Positions 20,949 to 31,127 of a DNA stretch of 64,000 nt are shown here, piece by piece. Within the stretch, counting starts at the first letter, position 1, and every line of letters starts with the position of its first letter. Made by a program: the position numbers and the translations under genes. Source of the DNA: Puccinellia tenuiflora. Taxonomy: Eukaryota; Streptophyta; Magnoliopsida; Poales; Poaceae. Under the pieces are notes generated by a model, which did not search any database, was not told the origin of the DNA, and saw only the letters and a program-made list of their open reading frames with translations. The stretch spans positions 318,335-382,334 of the forward strand of contig QRDG01001747.1 of NCBI GenBank assembly GCA_012064385.1, in the 5' to 3' direction.

Positions 20949-22119
20949 AAGGGCGCCCTTCAGCAAGCGCGCGGAAGGTCGCGGGAACGACGTGTTGCAC
21001 CTTGCGCGTGTGGCATGTGGCGGTTGCGCGGGCGCGTAAATTATTTATTCTTTCCGATGAAGCCGCTCCTTCGATTCATTCGCAGCTGCGCAGCTAGCTA
21101 GTATTGGCCATAACCAATCGATCGGTGGATCGATTCACTCCACCGTGCAGCTAGCTCGATTGATCCATTCACAGCTAGCTTGATCAATCCATTCACAACC
21201 GTGTATATTAAATACTTTGGAAAAGAGAAAAGAGAAAAATTATTAATAAGGATCTTAAGCGATGCATTGGTCATTGTTACTAATATTTCGTCGACATATA
21301 TGTCGTAGCGTGTGCTTCGGGCTGCGCCCTATTTAAAAGGCACTACAATTCACGCGTTCTCGAAGGCAGTGCATCAGTGTACCGGTAGGCAGTGCAATAG
21401 AGTCGCTCAGGGCAGGACATCCGAAGACAGTGCATTTAAGACAGTGCCTTGGTTCACCAAAAGGCTGTGCAATACATACGCAGGACAGTACATCTGGACA
21501 GTACGTCCGAAGGCAGTACATCAGTGCACCGGAAGGCAGCACAATACACGCGCTTATGGCAGAACATCCCAAGGCACTGCATCGGTGCTCCGAAAGGCAG
21601 TGTAGATATATGTTCTCAGGCCAGGACATCTGAAGGCAGTGCATCGGTGAATCGTAAGGCGGTGCAAATATCAATGCTCAGGACAGAACATCCGAAGGCA
21701 GTGCATTGTAAGGTAGTGCATCGGCGCACCCTAGGCAGAACTGAAAAACAGTGCAAAATATACCGAGTGCACTGCAAACCCGCAGGCAGTGCAACCTGTG
21801 TACTGCAGGAAGTGCAAAAAAAAGTTCGTCGAAACATATCAACATGGGATCTAGTTTTGAAGATCTCGACGCGACTAGTACAGCCATGAAAACGGATCAT
21901 GATTTAGACTCTCGATTTGCAAGATATTACATTTTTTTGTGTTCGAATCAACGGAAAAAGAGAAAAAACCCACCGTCCGCTCTCCCACCAGGACACTCTC
22001 TCCTCATGTGACAAGTGGCACGCTGTGGTTCACTCGTGGATGGGAGAACCTCCCACAGTACGACACTTGTCATGTGGGGGAGGGGTCCAAAATCGCCCTC
22101 CTAGAGAGGGCGCCCTTTT
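20949..22119. mobile_element. repeat-rich cassette bounded by AAGGGCGCCCT palindromes, possible TIR element
   Basis: About 1.17 kb lies between AAGGGCGCCCTT (20949-20960) and AGGGCGCCCTTTT (22107-22119), within Athila 3' sequence. Left part GC-rich with CAGCTAGCT repeats, middle a 62-bp repeat array (21350-21810), right part unique. The 11-base terminal word is itself a palindrome, so terminal inversion cannot be told from direct repetition. I find no target duplication. It may be a non-autonomous DNA transposon; that is uncertain. Confidence 0.35.
21350..21810. repeat. degenerate tandem array, about 62-bp unit containing GAAGGCAGTGCATC
   Basis: Six to seven diverged units of the pattern ACATCCGAAGGCAGTGCATC, GGTGCACCGAAAGGCAGTGC, then AATA-rich bases and GCTCAGGACAG. 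Examples start near 21418, 21486, 21564, 21626 and 21688. The core AGGCAGTGCA recurs about twice per unit. Confidence 0.75.
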
Positions 22120-22656
22120 TCTAGCAATTTCCATATATATTATCAGCGATAAGATTGATCATACCTTAGAGAGCCATCTTCCTTGTCAGCATATACATTT
22201 TTATTCAAGAATATAAGGCTTGGAAACCGAGAATTCTGTAAGATATCAAAGATAATATATTTGCAAGTGAAACTTTCTTCTCTACTCGAGCATCGAAGAA
22301 TTTTTGCCACTGATCAATGCTATGTTTGCCAACTCAAAATGATTTTCAAGCTTACACCCAATGTGAGGCCAACACTCTTCCTAAGATATCAAGAGATTGC
22401 TTGCAAAGCTAGAATAAAAGGTGCAGGAAAGTAAAAACATGACTTCTTATTAATATTCCATAAAGACAACCACACCAACGGATACAAGACTAACTCATGA
22501 TAGGAAGACAACCACATTGCGCACAACTATTTCATACGATAACCTCTCTACTCAGGACATGACACACGACAAAAATATAAAAGATAATGATGATACCGGG
22601 GCACTCCCCCAAGCTTGGAATAAGCTAGGGTAGCTCCATTACCCATGACGTCCAAA
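22120..22656 (-). other. 3' non-coding sequence of Athila-2, inner piece
   Basis: AT-rich, no coherent ORF. The 'ggggcactcccccaagcttgg' type word near 22600 marks the end of the coding part in many Triticeae Athila elements as I recall them. Confidence 0.45.
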
Positions 22657-23212
22657 TTACTCCCTTGGTGGTGATGGCAATGCCTCTATAAGCTTCTCAA
22701 TTGTTTCCTTAAGCTCATCGAACTTGCAACCAAGATTACGAATCATCTCAGTATTACTTTCAATACGGCTCATGATGCGGTCCAAAGGAGAGTCCCAGCT
22801 CTTGGAGCCATCTCCCCACCTTTCTTCGGCCTTCGGACCAAAGCTCCCTTTTCCTGCACTGTCAGAACGATCCATATCCCAAATGGTAGGCAATTTTGAC
22901 TTGGCGAATTATGGAGCTGGTGGCTGTGGAGTAGGTTGTGAAAGGGGTTTTCAAAGTATTAGGAAGAATTCTTTTCAGCTATGCAACCACGGGGAACCTT
23001 ACCACCCGTCCTCATCCGTGCGCCAATCTCGAAAGGGTTCGCCTTCACTTTAATGCTTGCAATGGCGGCGTGGTGGTACGAGTGAGGGTCTTCTTCTATC
23101 TCCTCTTCTTGATCTTCAAAGAACTCCATGGTCTCTCCTGTTCATGCTTGAACTCCTTTAGGTCCTCCTTCAGCTCCACGGCTTCCTCCTTATCGTCCTT
23201 GTGGGAAGACAT
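22657..23212 (-). pseudogene. post-integrase extra ORF region of Athila-2 (env position)
   Basis: Pieces of an unrecognised protein lie downstream of integrase, where Athila elements carry their third ORF. From ATG at 23212 the frame reads MSSHKDDKEEAVELKEDLKE, a highly charged helix. It then continues in another frame as MEFFEDQEEEIEEDPHSYHH, ASIKVKANPFEIGARM and KVPRGCIAEKNSS with a stop. A last piece (22893-22657) has WDMDRSDSAGKG and a probable coiled coil, IRNLGCKFDELKETIEKLIE, ending at TGA. No signal peptide or membrane segment is visible, so envelope function cannot be claimed. Confidence 0.45.
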
Positions 23213-23547
23213 CACGATCTAGGGCTTGAAAACCTGGCAGACACAACTCGAAAACAAAAAGCATCGAAAACACAAGATATGGACCTCAAAAGATCCGGGT
23301 GAATATATACCAAAAATTTTCCGAACAAAAGGAAAGCGACAAGACAAGGCAGAGTCGGAGGAGGTCTCCTGGGGCTCCAGGTGGGACCCCAGCGCGGCCC
23401 AGGTCTAGACCGCGGCCAGGTGCCACCTGGGCACCCAGGTCTCCGATCCCATCTCTTCTTTGTCTCGAAATTTATTATATTTCCTATAAACGACGAATAT
23501 AAATTTTCTGAAATTTTACGAGGAAGTTTACTTACTGGAACTGATAC

Positions 23548-25010
23548 CTATTCCAATTCTGACTCTGGATCCTTCCGGTATGTGTTTTTGATGAATTCGT
23601 CCGGAGTCACAACTTGTATTATATCAACATCTTTTTCAAGTGGATCACCAGAAATGTAATGCTTGAGCCTCTGGCCATTAACCACTTGTGGTTTATTTTC
23701 GTCCAACGAATTAATTTTGATGGCACCGAAACGATAAATTTCTTCAATAATAAACGGGCATTCCCATTTTGATAGGAGTTTTCCTGCAAAAATTCTGAGG
23801 CGGGACCTATACAATAATACTTTATCTCCAACATTAAATTCCCTTTTCAAAATATTTTTATAATGCCACTTCTTTAAATAATTTGGCATTTTCATAAGCT
23901 TCACTTCTCCACTCATCTAAACAACTCATATCAAGCAACCTTTTCTCACCAGCAAGTTTAAAATCATCATTAAGCTCTTTAGTTGCCCAATAAGCTTTAT
24001 GTTCTAATTCTAGTGGTAAATGACAAGCTTTTCCATAAACCATTTTATAAAGAGAGATGCCCATGCGATTTTTGTAAGCAGTTCTATAAGCCCATAAAGC
24101 ATCATTAAGTTTTTTAGACCAATTCTTTCAAGATTTATTAACGGTCTTTTACAAGATTAACTTAATCTGCCTGCTAGTTAATTCCACTTGTCCACTAGTT
24201 TGGGGATGATAAGGTGAAGACACTATGATTAACATCATATTTAGCAAGAGTTTTTCTAAAAGCACTATGAATAAAATGAGAACCTCCATCAGTCATAAGA
24301 TATCTAGGCACACCAAACCTAGGAAAGATGACATCCTTAAGCATTTTCAAAGAGGTTTTATGATCAGTAGTAGGAGTAGGAATGGCTTCTACCCATTTAG
24401 TGACATAATCAATAGCAACAAGTATATGAGTATTACCATTCGAACTAGGGTAAAGACCCATAAAGTCAAATCCTCAACAATCAAAAGGTTCAATAACAAG
24501 ACAATAATTCATAGGCATTTCATTACGTCTACTAATATTACCAACTCTTTGGCATTCATCGCAAGATAAAATAAATTTTCTTGCATCCTTGAATATAGTA
24601 GGCCAATAAAAACCTGATTGCGGCACTTTGTGTGCAGTTCTGTCTCCAGCATGATGTCCACCATAAGGACTGCTATGGCATTTCCTCAAAATTTCTCCTT
24701 GTTCATGCTCAGGAACACAACGCCGAATAATACCATCAACTCCTTCTTTATATAAATGTGGGTCATTCCAAAAATATTGCCTCAGGTCATAAAATAATTT
24801 CTTCCTTTGCTGATAAGTAAAATTTGGAGGCAAAAATTTGGAAACAATAAAGTTAGCATAATCTGCATACCGAGGATTATCACGATTTTTTACCTTTACG
24901 GCTTCCAACTGTTCATATGGAAAACTATCATTAACAGGAATAGGATCATCAAGTATTTTCCATTCTAGACAAATTATCAGCAACCGGGTTGTCAGCACCC
25001 TTCCTGTCAA
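23548..25010 (-). pseudogene. pol: integrase of Athila-2
   Basis: Zinc-binding part near 24560-24700: SSPYGGHHAGDRTAHK and ILSCDECQRVGN. Catalytic core: ILVAIDYVTKWVEAIP with the first Asp and MTDGGSHFI with the second, at about 24290-24420; the Glu region is lost at a break near 24190. The C-terminal part continues as YKMVYGKACHLPLELEHKAYW and KREFNVGDKVLLYRSRL and ends at 23548. These words are typical of Athila integrases. Several frame changes (near 24470, 24190 and 23900) and stops disable it. Confidence 0.8.
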
Positions 25011-25440
25011 CTATATGCAAATCGAATTCTTGCAACAAAAGAACCCATCTTAATAAGCCGTGGCTTAGCATCTTTCTTTTCCATAAGATATTTAATAGCA
25101 GCATGATCGGTGTGAATAGTTACTTTAGAATCAACAATATAAGGTCTAAACTTATCACAAGCAAATAAAACAGCGGAAAATTCCTTTTCAGCAGTTGCAT
25201 AATTCTTTTGAGCACTATCTAGAGTTTTCCTAGCATAATGAATAATATTCAGTTTTTTATCAATGTGATGTCTTCCTAAGACAGCACCTACAGCAAAATC
25301 ACTAGCACCACACATTATCTCAAAAGGCAAATTCCTATTTGGAGGCAGAACAACTAGAGCAGTTGTTGTGCTCTCTTAAGAATTTCAAAAGCTTATTTAC
25401 AATCATCATAAAAAACGAAAGGAATATCTTTCTGCAAAAG
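25007..25440 (-). pseudogene. pol: RNase H of Athila-2
   Basis: The frame from 25330 reads CGASDFAVGAVLGRHHID with the first RNase H Asp, ATAEKEFSAVLFACDKFRPY with Glu, and TIHTDHAAIKYLMEKKDAKP with Asp. The preceding 110 bases (connection region) are out of frame and contain stops. It would degrade the RNA strand after first-strand synthesis. Confidence 0.8.
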
Positions 25441-26300
25441 ATTAGTAAGAGGTTTCGAAGTCTTCGAAAAATCTTTTATAAACCTCCAATACAAACAACA
25501 TGACCAAGAAAACTGCGTACACCTTTAACATCTCTTGGACAGGGCATCTTTTCAATATCTTCAATTTTAGCTCTATCAACTTCAATGCCTCTTTCATAGA
25601 TTTTATGTCCAAGAACAATACCTTCATTAACCATAAAATGGCATTTCACCCAATTCAGAATGAGGTTTGTCTCTTCACATCTTTGCAAAACTTTGTCAAG
25701 ATTGTGTCAGCAATTATCAAAAGAAGTCCCATAGACGGAGAAATCGTCCATGCATACTTCTACAAATTTCTCACAAAATCCATGAAAATAGCAGACATGC
25801 ATCTTTGAAAAGTAGCAGGTGCATTACATGTTGACATGTAGCAGGAGAAATCCCTTTAAGATCATCCAAAGTGTATCCCATCACGCCTCAATGTTTCCGA
25901 AGTACTTCCCATAATCTCTCTTCTTCCTGTCCTGAAAGTTTAGCACTAATAATAACAGGATATATTTTCTTTTCATCAATATATGCATATTTAATATCAC
26001 CTGGAGGAGTTTTAAGTTCAAAAACAAAATCTTCCTTAGGAGGGGTCGGCATCCCTAAGGATTCCACGTGTAAATTATGTTTAAGAATTGCAGGTTGATG
26101 GAGAAAGATGTCCTCCAAATCATTCCTTTCCCGCATGAAAACCTCACTTTCATGGTCTTCCATAAATTGCTGCAAAGGATCATTAGGAGCAACAGCAATA
26201 GCAGCAAGTTTTTCAATTTTACAGTCCTCGTTAGGCAATTCTTTTTCATGACGTTGTTTAGCAAACTTGGAAAAATTAAACTCATAACTTTCACCTTAAA
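25441..26300 (-). pseudogene. pol: reverse transcriptase of Athila-2 with internal deletion
   Basis: The N-terminal linker (26238-25888) reads QFMEDHESEVFMRERNDLED and ends GYTLDDLKGISPATC, the normal entry to an Athila RT. Directly after that (about 25835) comes AATGCACCTGCTACTTTT, which encodes NAPATF, the motif just before the catalytic centre. The fingers and motif A of RT, normally about 130-150 residues between these points, are missing. A Met-Asp-Asp followed by FSVYG survives near 25745. Further stops and frame changes follow. Confidence 0.75.
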
Positions 26301-26869
26301 TTTAGTGTAAACCTTTTCCTTTTTGCAATCTATAATAGCACTACAAGTATTTCAGAAAGGTCTACCAAATATGATAGGACAAGAATTGTCTACAACCGAA
26401 CCAAGCACAAGAAAATTAGCAGGGTATTTGATCTTACCACATAATACTTCAACATCTCTAACAATTCTCACCAGAGAGATAGTATCTCTATTAGCGAGCT
26501 GAATAACCACATCAATATCTTCAATTTCGCAAGTCCCAATTTCATGCATTACTTCTTGATATAGAGAGAAAGTTATTGCACTGGAACTAGCACCAATATA
26601 ACACAAACCATAATATTAATGATCACCAATTTTCACAGAAATAACAGGAGCATCAACCTTTTTAACTTTTCCTTTCGGAGGTCTAACAATATTAGAAGCA
26701 TCCTCACAAAAAAATATATGACCTCCTTCTACATTTTCCCCTATTAAATCTTTAACTAAAGCTACTGAATGTTGAACTTTTAGTTGTTCATCATGTTATT
26801 TGGCTTTCTTTCCACTTTTCTTAACAACTTTAGTAATCACAGCATGTTGTTTTACTCTAACAGGAAAAG
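26301..26869 (-). pseudogene. pro: protease region of Athila-2, active-site Asp lost
   Basis: The frame reads VDAPVISVKIGDH, a stop, then YGLCYIGASSSAITFSLYQE, ANRDTISLVRIVRDVEVLCG and CPIIFGRPF. The retropepsin motif should be D-x-G; here it is Tyr-Ile-Gly, explained by a single GAT-to-TAT change. The GRPF motif is kept. A TAA just upstream and a stop after GRPF add to the loss. The frame continues across the solo LTR at 26870-27819. Confidence 0.7.
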
Positions 26870-27824
26870 TGTCGTGTCTTGGATCACGGACACCGGGAGT
26901 AAAGGATACCCGCTTTTTAGGTTCGGTATGGGGCGCGAAGGAGGCTGAGAAACGTCTTTCGCCGGGAGGACTTCGTCTACGCCTTAGATCTATGTACTAG
27001 TAAGCAACGCAGAGACACAAAGAGTTTACCCAGGTTCGGGCCGCCTGGAGGCTAACAACCCTACTCCTGCATGTCTGGATTGAGTGGTATATCATGGTGT
27101 AGCTTTACAGGGGTGGTTGCGGGTGCCAACCCGTTAGGTGTCGGCTAGAGCTTGAAGACGAGCAGATCCTGACCCGGAGGAGATCACCTCTCGCCTATGC
27201 TACTTTTCTTCTTGTGCGCTACCTAGCCTAGCCTCCAACTCTCTGGAAATCCGTCCTTCCGTCCGGTGCCTTCGTCCTCCTTTTATAGGCTAAGGGGATC
27301 CCACAGGTGCACCTTTGGGGGCGGAGGGGTTTTGGTGGGAAAACCCCTCCGGGTTCTTCTTCGGGGGTGACGTGGCTTCTTCTCGTCCAAGTATTCTTCT
27401 GAGGTGGGTTAGGTGCGGTCGCCCACCTTTTGCAGGGTGGATGGACAGAGGCTCACACCTTTTTCTGACCCTGCCCCCCACGGCGCCTCCATCTTCTTGG
27501 CGCCCAAGTCTTCTAGGAGCCTCCAGCCGGAGCGGGCAATCCTATCCTCTTCGCGTGTGCGGAGGTTGGATCCCAGGGATGAGCCTGGCCTCCTGCCGGG
27601 CATCGGGGTCCCCGGGACCTCCGCGTCGTCTGCCGGGTTGAAGGGGGCCCCGGAAGGTCCCCTGGTCGTCTTACCTGGTCGCCGTGGGGCAGATGGGGGG
27701 CCCATCTGCCCCCATCTGCCAGTCTTGAACCTTGGCCTTATTCGCCTTCTTGGTGGGCCCACAGGTGGTGGACCCACTTTGACCGCATCAGGGGAACCCC
27801 GTGTTCCACTTTTGCGACAAAAAG
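26865..27824 (+). mobile_element. solo LTR with 5-bp target duplication AAAAG
   Basis: LTR from TGTCGTGTCTTGGATCACGG (26870) to GCGACA (27819), with TGTCG/CGACA ends and AAAAG on both sides (26865-26869 and 27820-27824). Removing the LTR and one AAAAG restores an uninterrupted Athila reading frame (SYVEKLPFPVRVKQHAV). There is no primer site or internal DNA, so it is a solo LTR left by LTR-LTR recombination. A TATA-like TTTTATAGG lies near 27282. Family not identified. Confidence 0.9.
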
Positions 27825-28640
27825 GCAATTTCTCAACATAAGAAACAGGTAAAATAGGATCAGGAATATGGACCTGTATTGGATTTTCAGGAATAGGAGT
27901 AATTTCGATTTCTTTAATTGGTACATGAAATTTTTTCCACTTTTGCTTAGGAATATCAATATAAGATGCAAAAGCATTAAAGAGATCAACAATGATTTGA
28001 GAATCGAGCCCATATTTAGCACTAAACTCATGAAAATCAGGAGTTTCACCAAAAGATTTAATGCATTCATAATCACAAATTATACCTGATTCATTACCTT
28101 TATCTATATCTCAATCTTCAGTATTGCGTTTCAATTCTCTCAAGAAGATCCCATTTATAATCAATCTTCTTATTTGTGAAAGATCCAGCAGATGAAGCAT
28201 CAAGCAAGTCTTTGTCATGGCGATAGAGTCCTATATAAAAATTGGTGACTATAATACTTCTAGGGATATCATAAATAGGACATTTAAGCATTAAAGCTAT
28301 CAATATCCCCAAGCTTGAGCAATACTTTCTCCCTTGCGAGGCCAGAAGTTATAAATAAAATGCTTGTCTTGGTGAATTTCATGCAGAGGATAAAATTTAG
28401 CTTGAAAGAGGCACAATTTTTTCCCAGTCCAATAGATGAGAATCATCCAATAACCTATACAAATCCATAGCTCTATCTTTTAATGACAATGAGAATAATT
28501 TCCGCATGATTGCTTCGATAGAAACACCTGCAATCTTAAACAAACCACATATTTCTCTCATATATATCAAGTGATAACCAGGATGAACAGCTCCGTCTCC
28601 TGCAAAACGGTTACTCATAACACGATCAACAATTCCCATA
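27825..28640 (-). pseudogene. gag: gag of Athila-2, main part
   Basis: From 28640: MGIVDRVMSNRFAGDG, IYMREICGLFKIAGVSIEAI, KDRAMDLYRLLDDSHLLDWE, then after a frame break NFYIGLYRHDKDLLDASSAG, which is the capsid domain of Athila elements. A second open stretch (about 28080-27830) reads FGETPDFHEFSAKYGLDSQI and PENPIQVHIPDPILP, the linker to protease. It has stops near 28400 and 28110. The first codons lie beyond the insertion, at 31602-31710. Confidence 0.75.
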
Positions 28641-29169
28641 TGATATGGGCATGACGGAGGAGGTGCAGCCCAATTTCAGGACTCCGCCAAGCTAGTATAT
28701 TTTGTATCAGTATTATTTGTAATAATTGGTTTTAAATAATTATTAGAGTTGAGTATGGGCCTGTCCAACTCAACTAGGGCGTGGCCCACTAGTGGGGCGG
28801 TACTGTAGCGCGTACTGTAGCTACAGTGCGGCCGCGCCCCCTCACCTCCATATAAGGTTAGGGCTGCGAGTTAGAAGGGGGCCAGAAAATTAGTCTAAAA
28901 CTATTGTGTTGTGTTTCCGTGGTGAAGCATCCCTCCGGGGACGGCGATGCCGTTTTATCTATCATATTGATTTGCTGCGGAGGTTCTTGTGTTCATCAAG
29001 GATTGTCGTGCTGTGGTTTGAGGCGTGGTGATCTTCATCACGTTGCTTGCTGGATTCGTTCCTCTTCACCAGGTTTGCGTTCATCGTGTAATTGGGAGAA
29101 TTATTACCTTGGTTGTCTCGCTGTGAAAGATCGGGCAAAACTCCGGGATCATTGGCTTGATCCTTATCA
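28641..29169 (+). repeat. 5' LTR of the short CRM-like element
   Basis: 529 bp. It differs from the 3' LTR at four positions by my reading: near 28651, the base in ctacaGtgcgg near 28827, 28851 and near 29068. It has a TATA box CATATAAGG at 28849-28857, which is CACATAAGG in the 3' copy. Confidence 0.9.
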
Positions 29170-29171
29170 TG

Positions 29172-29183
29172 TGGTATCAGATT
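29172..29183 (+). other. primer binding site of the short CRM-like element
   Basis: TGGTATCAGATT two bases after the LTR end. It is the initiator tRNA-Met type, with the same divergence from TGGTATCAGAGC as in elements B and C. Confidence 0.8.
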
Positions 29184-29619
29184 CCTGGGTTGATCACGGC
29201 AATGTTGTGTTGAGCGATCTCATCTAGATCGGTTGATTGGGAAGAGTTTACTTGGAGGCTCTCGTGCAGATTGCTGTTGCGTTTGTGTAGATTGGTTTCC
29301 GGTTAGATCGATTTGTGTGGAGGCTGCTAGCAGATTCAAGGAAGGAAGGAGAACGTGCTACAGATTCGCGATCTACTGTAGCTACAGTACCGCGATCTAA
29401 TCTCATCTGCTGAGGAGCAGCGTGACCTGCGTGGACTCAGGCAGGAAAGGCACGCGTGTGCAAAAAAAAAATAGAGGACGGGACTTAGCGAAGGAGAGAT
29501 CCCTGCTGGACAGCACTACTACTGCTGCTACCTACAATACTCCGTGCTACAGTAATCCGTGAATACGGGCAGATTTTTCAAATCGTTTCCGGGGGATTTT
29601 TATGGCAAGAGGTGTGTTT

Positions 29620-30266
29620 CTGGTGAACGGTCCGGTGATGTGTTCAATGACTATCTCGATAAATTGCACGGTGTGACTTCAGTTGCATCGAAGGTCACGT
29701 GGAGACTTACTCATGTTGCAACAGCTCAAGAATATTAGTCATGGGAAAGTCTTATGCTTCAGGGTTTTCATAGATGTGATACTTGGGAACGAGTGGATCA
29801 GCCTACGCGTGTGTTTCTTGCACTCCGACGTGTGGATGAGGAGGTTGCTCGTTGGTGGACTGAGGAGAGGCATGGCAAGGAAAGCACATATGGGCTTTGG
29901 CATGATTTCACTAAATTTTTGCGTGCTTATTTTCTGTCTCCTCACCATAGGGAACCTTGTATTAAACCTATGAAGTTGACAAACATTGTGCAGAGGAGGA
30001 CTGAATTTGCCACGAGGCTGCAGCCTTGTTCTAAGGAGAGTGCTATGTCTATTCCGCCTCCTGCAATGAGTGTGAAGGCAGTAGTTCCAGTGCAAACGAT
30101 CAGCGCAGCAGTTACAAAAATTTCTGAAGCGAAGCACTCGGATGTTGATAAGGTTGTTGTGTGCGCTGAAACTGTAGTGGAAAAGGTTGAACCTTTGAGT
30201 GGGCTGAATATGCAACTCAAAAGGGTACATGATGAGGCTTGCAAAATAGTTGACAAGTGTCAGTGA
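29620..30266 (+). pseudogene. gag: gag-like protein of the short CRM-like element
   Basis: A frame from about 29620 reads SGDVFNDYLDKLHGVTS and TWRLTHVATAQEY, meets a TAG near 29736, and continues SWESLMLQGFHRCDTWERV, VFLALRRVDEEVARWWTEE, WHDFTKFLRAYFLSPHHREP. The pattern W-x-L ... ARWW ... F-x-FLRAYF is the capsid fold seen in A and C. After that comes a Val/Ala-rich linker without zinc knuckle, ending VDKCQ and TGA at 30264-30266. Element A has a TGA at the corresponding gag-protease joint. The protein could form particles only if the TAG is a late mutation. The region 29184-29620 before it is non-coding leader. Confidence 0.65.
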
Positions 30267-31127
30267 TGGAGTTTATTTCAGACTCAGTGCATGATAAAAG
30301 GCAAACACTGCAAGCTCACGATTGATGGTGGTAGCTGTACTAATGGCATTAGCAAGGCAATGGTGGCAGCATTAGGGTTGTCTACTTGGCATATTCCTGA
30401 ACCTAAGCATCTGGAGTGTTTAAATAATTGTGGTATGCTAAAGGTTACTCATAAGGTGCGTGTGTCATTTACAGTTGGTGACTATGTTGATGAGGTTGAG
30501 TGCGATGTATTGCCATTGGAGGTGTGTGGGCTGTTACTTGGTCGACCTTGGCAGTATGATCGCAATGTTACTCATGCTGGGAGAGCAAATACATATTCTT
30601 TAATGCATGATGGTAAACAGCAGATTTTGAAGCCTATGAAGGATGATCAAATTAAATCTGATGTGGAGCTGGTAATACACAAGGAGAAGTTGCATAAAGC
30701 TGAACCAAAACAACGGTTAGTTAAGTCGCAGCAAGTGGAGCATGATGCAAGGAGCGTTGGTACAGAAATTGATTCAACCATGCATGTACATGACAAGCCT
30801 GTGCTTGTTGGTGATAAGCTAGTTGAAGACAAACCTCTTATTGATGAGAGGAAGGATATTGCAGCATGTGTTCCAGTTCGTGTTGACATGGGTGTTCAGA
30901 CTGATGACGGTGGTGCTGATCGTGTTCCGGTGCATATGGTGCCGCGGGTAGTTAGCCACAGTTTTGTGAGAACACCTCGGAAACGTTTTGTTGGAGCAGC
31001 AGTACGTGTGCATAAATGCAAGGATGGACGTGTTCGTCAGTTGTGGACAACGCTTTTTGAAGGGGGGGAGGATGATATGGGCACGACGGAGGAGGTGCAG
31101 CCCAATTTCAGGACTCCGCCAAGCTAG
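30267..31127 (+). CDS. protease-like domain with charged tail running into the 3' LTR
   Basis: The frame continues after the TGA: WSLFQTQCMIKGKHCKLTIDGGSC, shown here only to mark DGGS, the retropepsin-like site as in A and C, then LLGRPWQYDRNVTHAGRANTY. From about residue 120 it is a long charged linker (HKEKLHKAEPKQRL, VGDKLVEDKPLIDERKD), then LFEGGEDDMGTTEEVQPN and a stop at 31125-31127, 55 bases inside the 3' LTR. In A and C RT starts where this linker begins, so RT to integrase has been replaced or lost and the two ends of the old polyprotein are joined in frame. It is otherwise open. Confidence 0.65.
   Translation, partial: WSLFQTQCMIKGKHCKLTIDGGSCTNGISKAMVAALGLSTWHIPEPKHLECLNNCGMLKVTHKVRVSFTVGDYVDEVECDVLPLEVCGLLLGRPWQYDRNVTHAGRANTYSLMHDGKQQILKPMKDDQIKSDVELVIHKEKLHKAEPKQRLVKSQQVEHDARSVGTEIDSTMHVHDKPVLVGDKLVEDKPLIDERKDIAACVPVRVDMGVQTDDGGADRVPVHMVPRVVSHSFVRTPRKRFVGAAVRVHKCKDGRVRQLWTTLFEGGEDDMGTTEEVQPNFRTPPS
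31060..31072 (+). other. polypurine tract of the short CRM-like element
   Basis: AAGGGGGGGAGGA directly before TGATATGG, identical to those of A and C, again read as G-G-E-D-D in the ORF. Confidence 0.85.

Noticed and set aside
21350..21810. CRISPR-like array
   Set aside because: Units are diverged and continuous without unique spacers, in a plant nuclear context.
20949..22119. Tourist or Stowaway MITE
   Set aside because: Too long, no TA or TTA duplication, and the terminal word is self-palindromic; kept only as an uncertain cassette.
26800..27000. 66-codon ORF spanning the solo LTR edge
   Set aside because: It crosses the AAAAG target duplication between two elements.
27409..27841. Two overlapping ORFs of about 140 codons on opposite strands in the solo LTR
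   Set aside because: GC-rich LTR with no recognisable domain; one crosses the LTR end.
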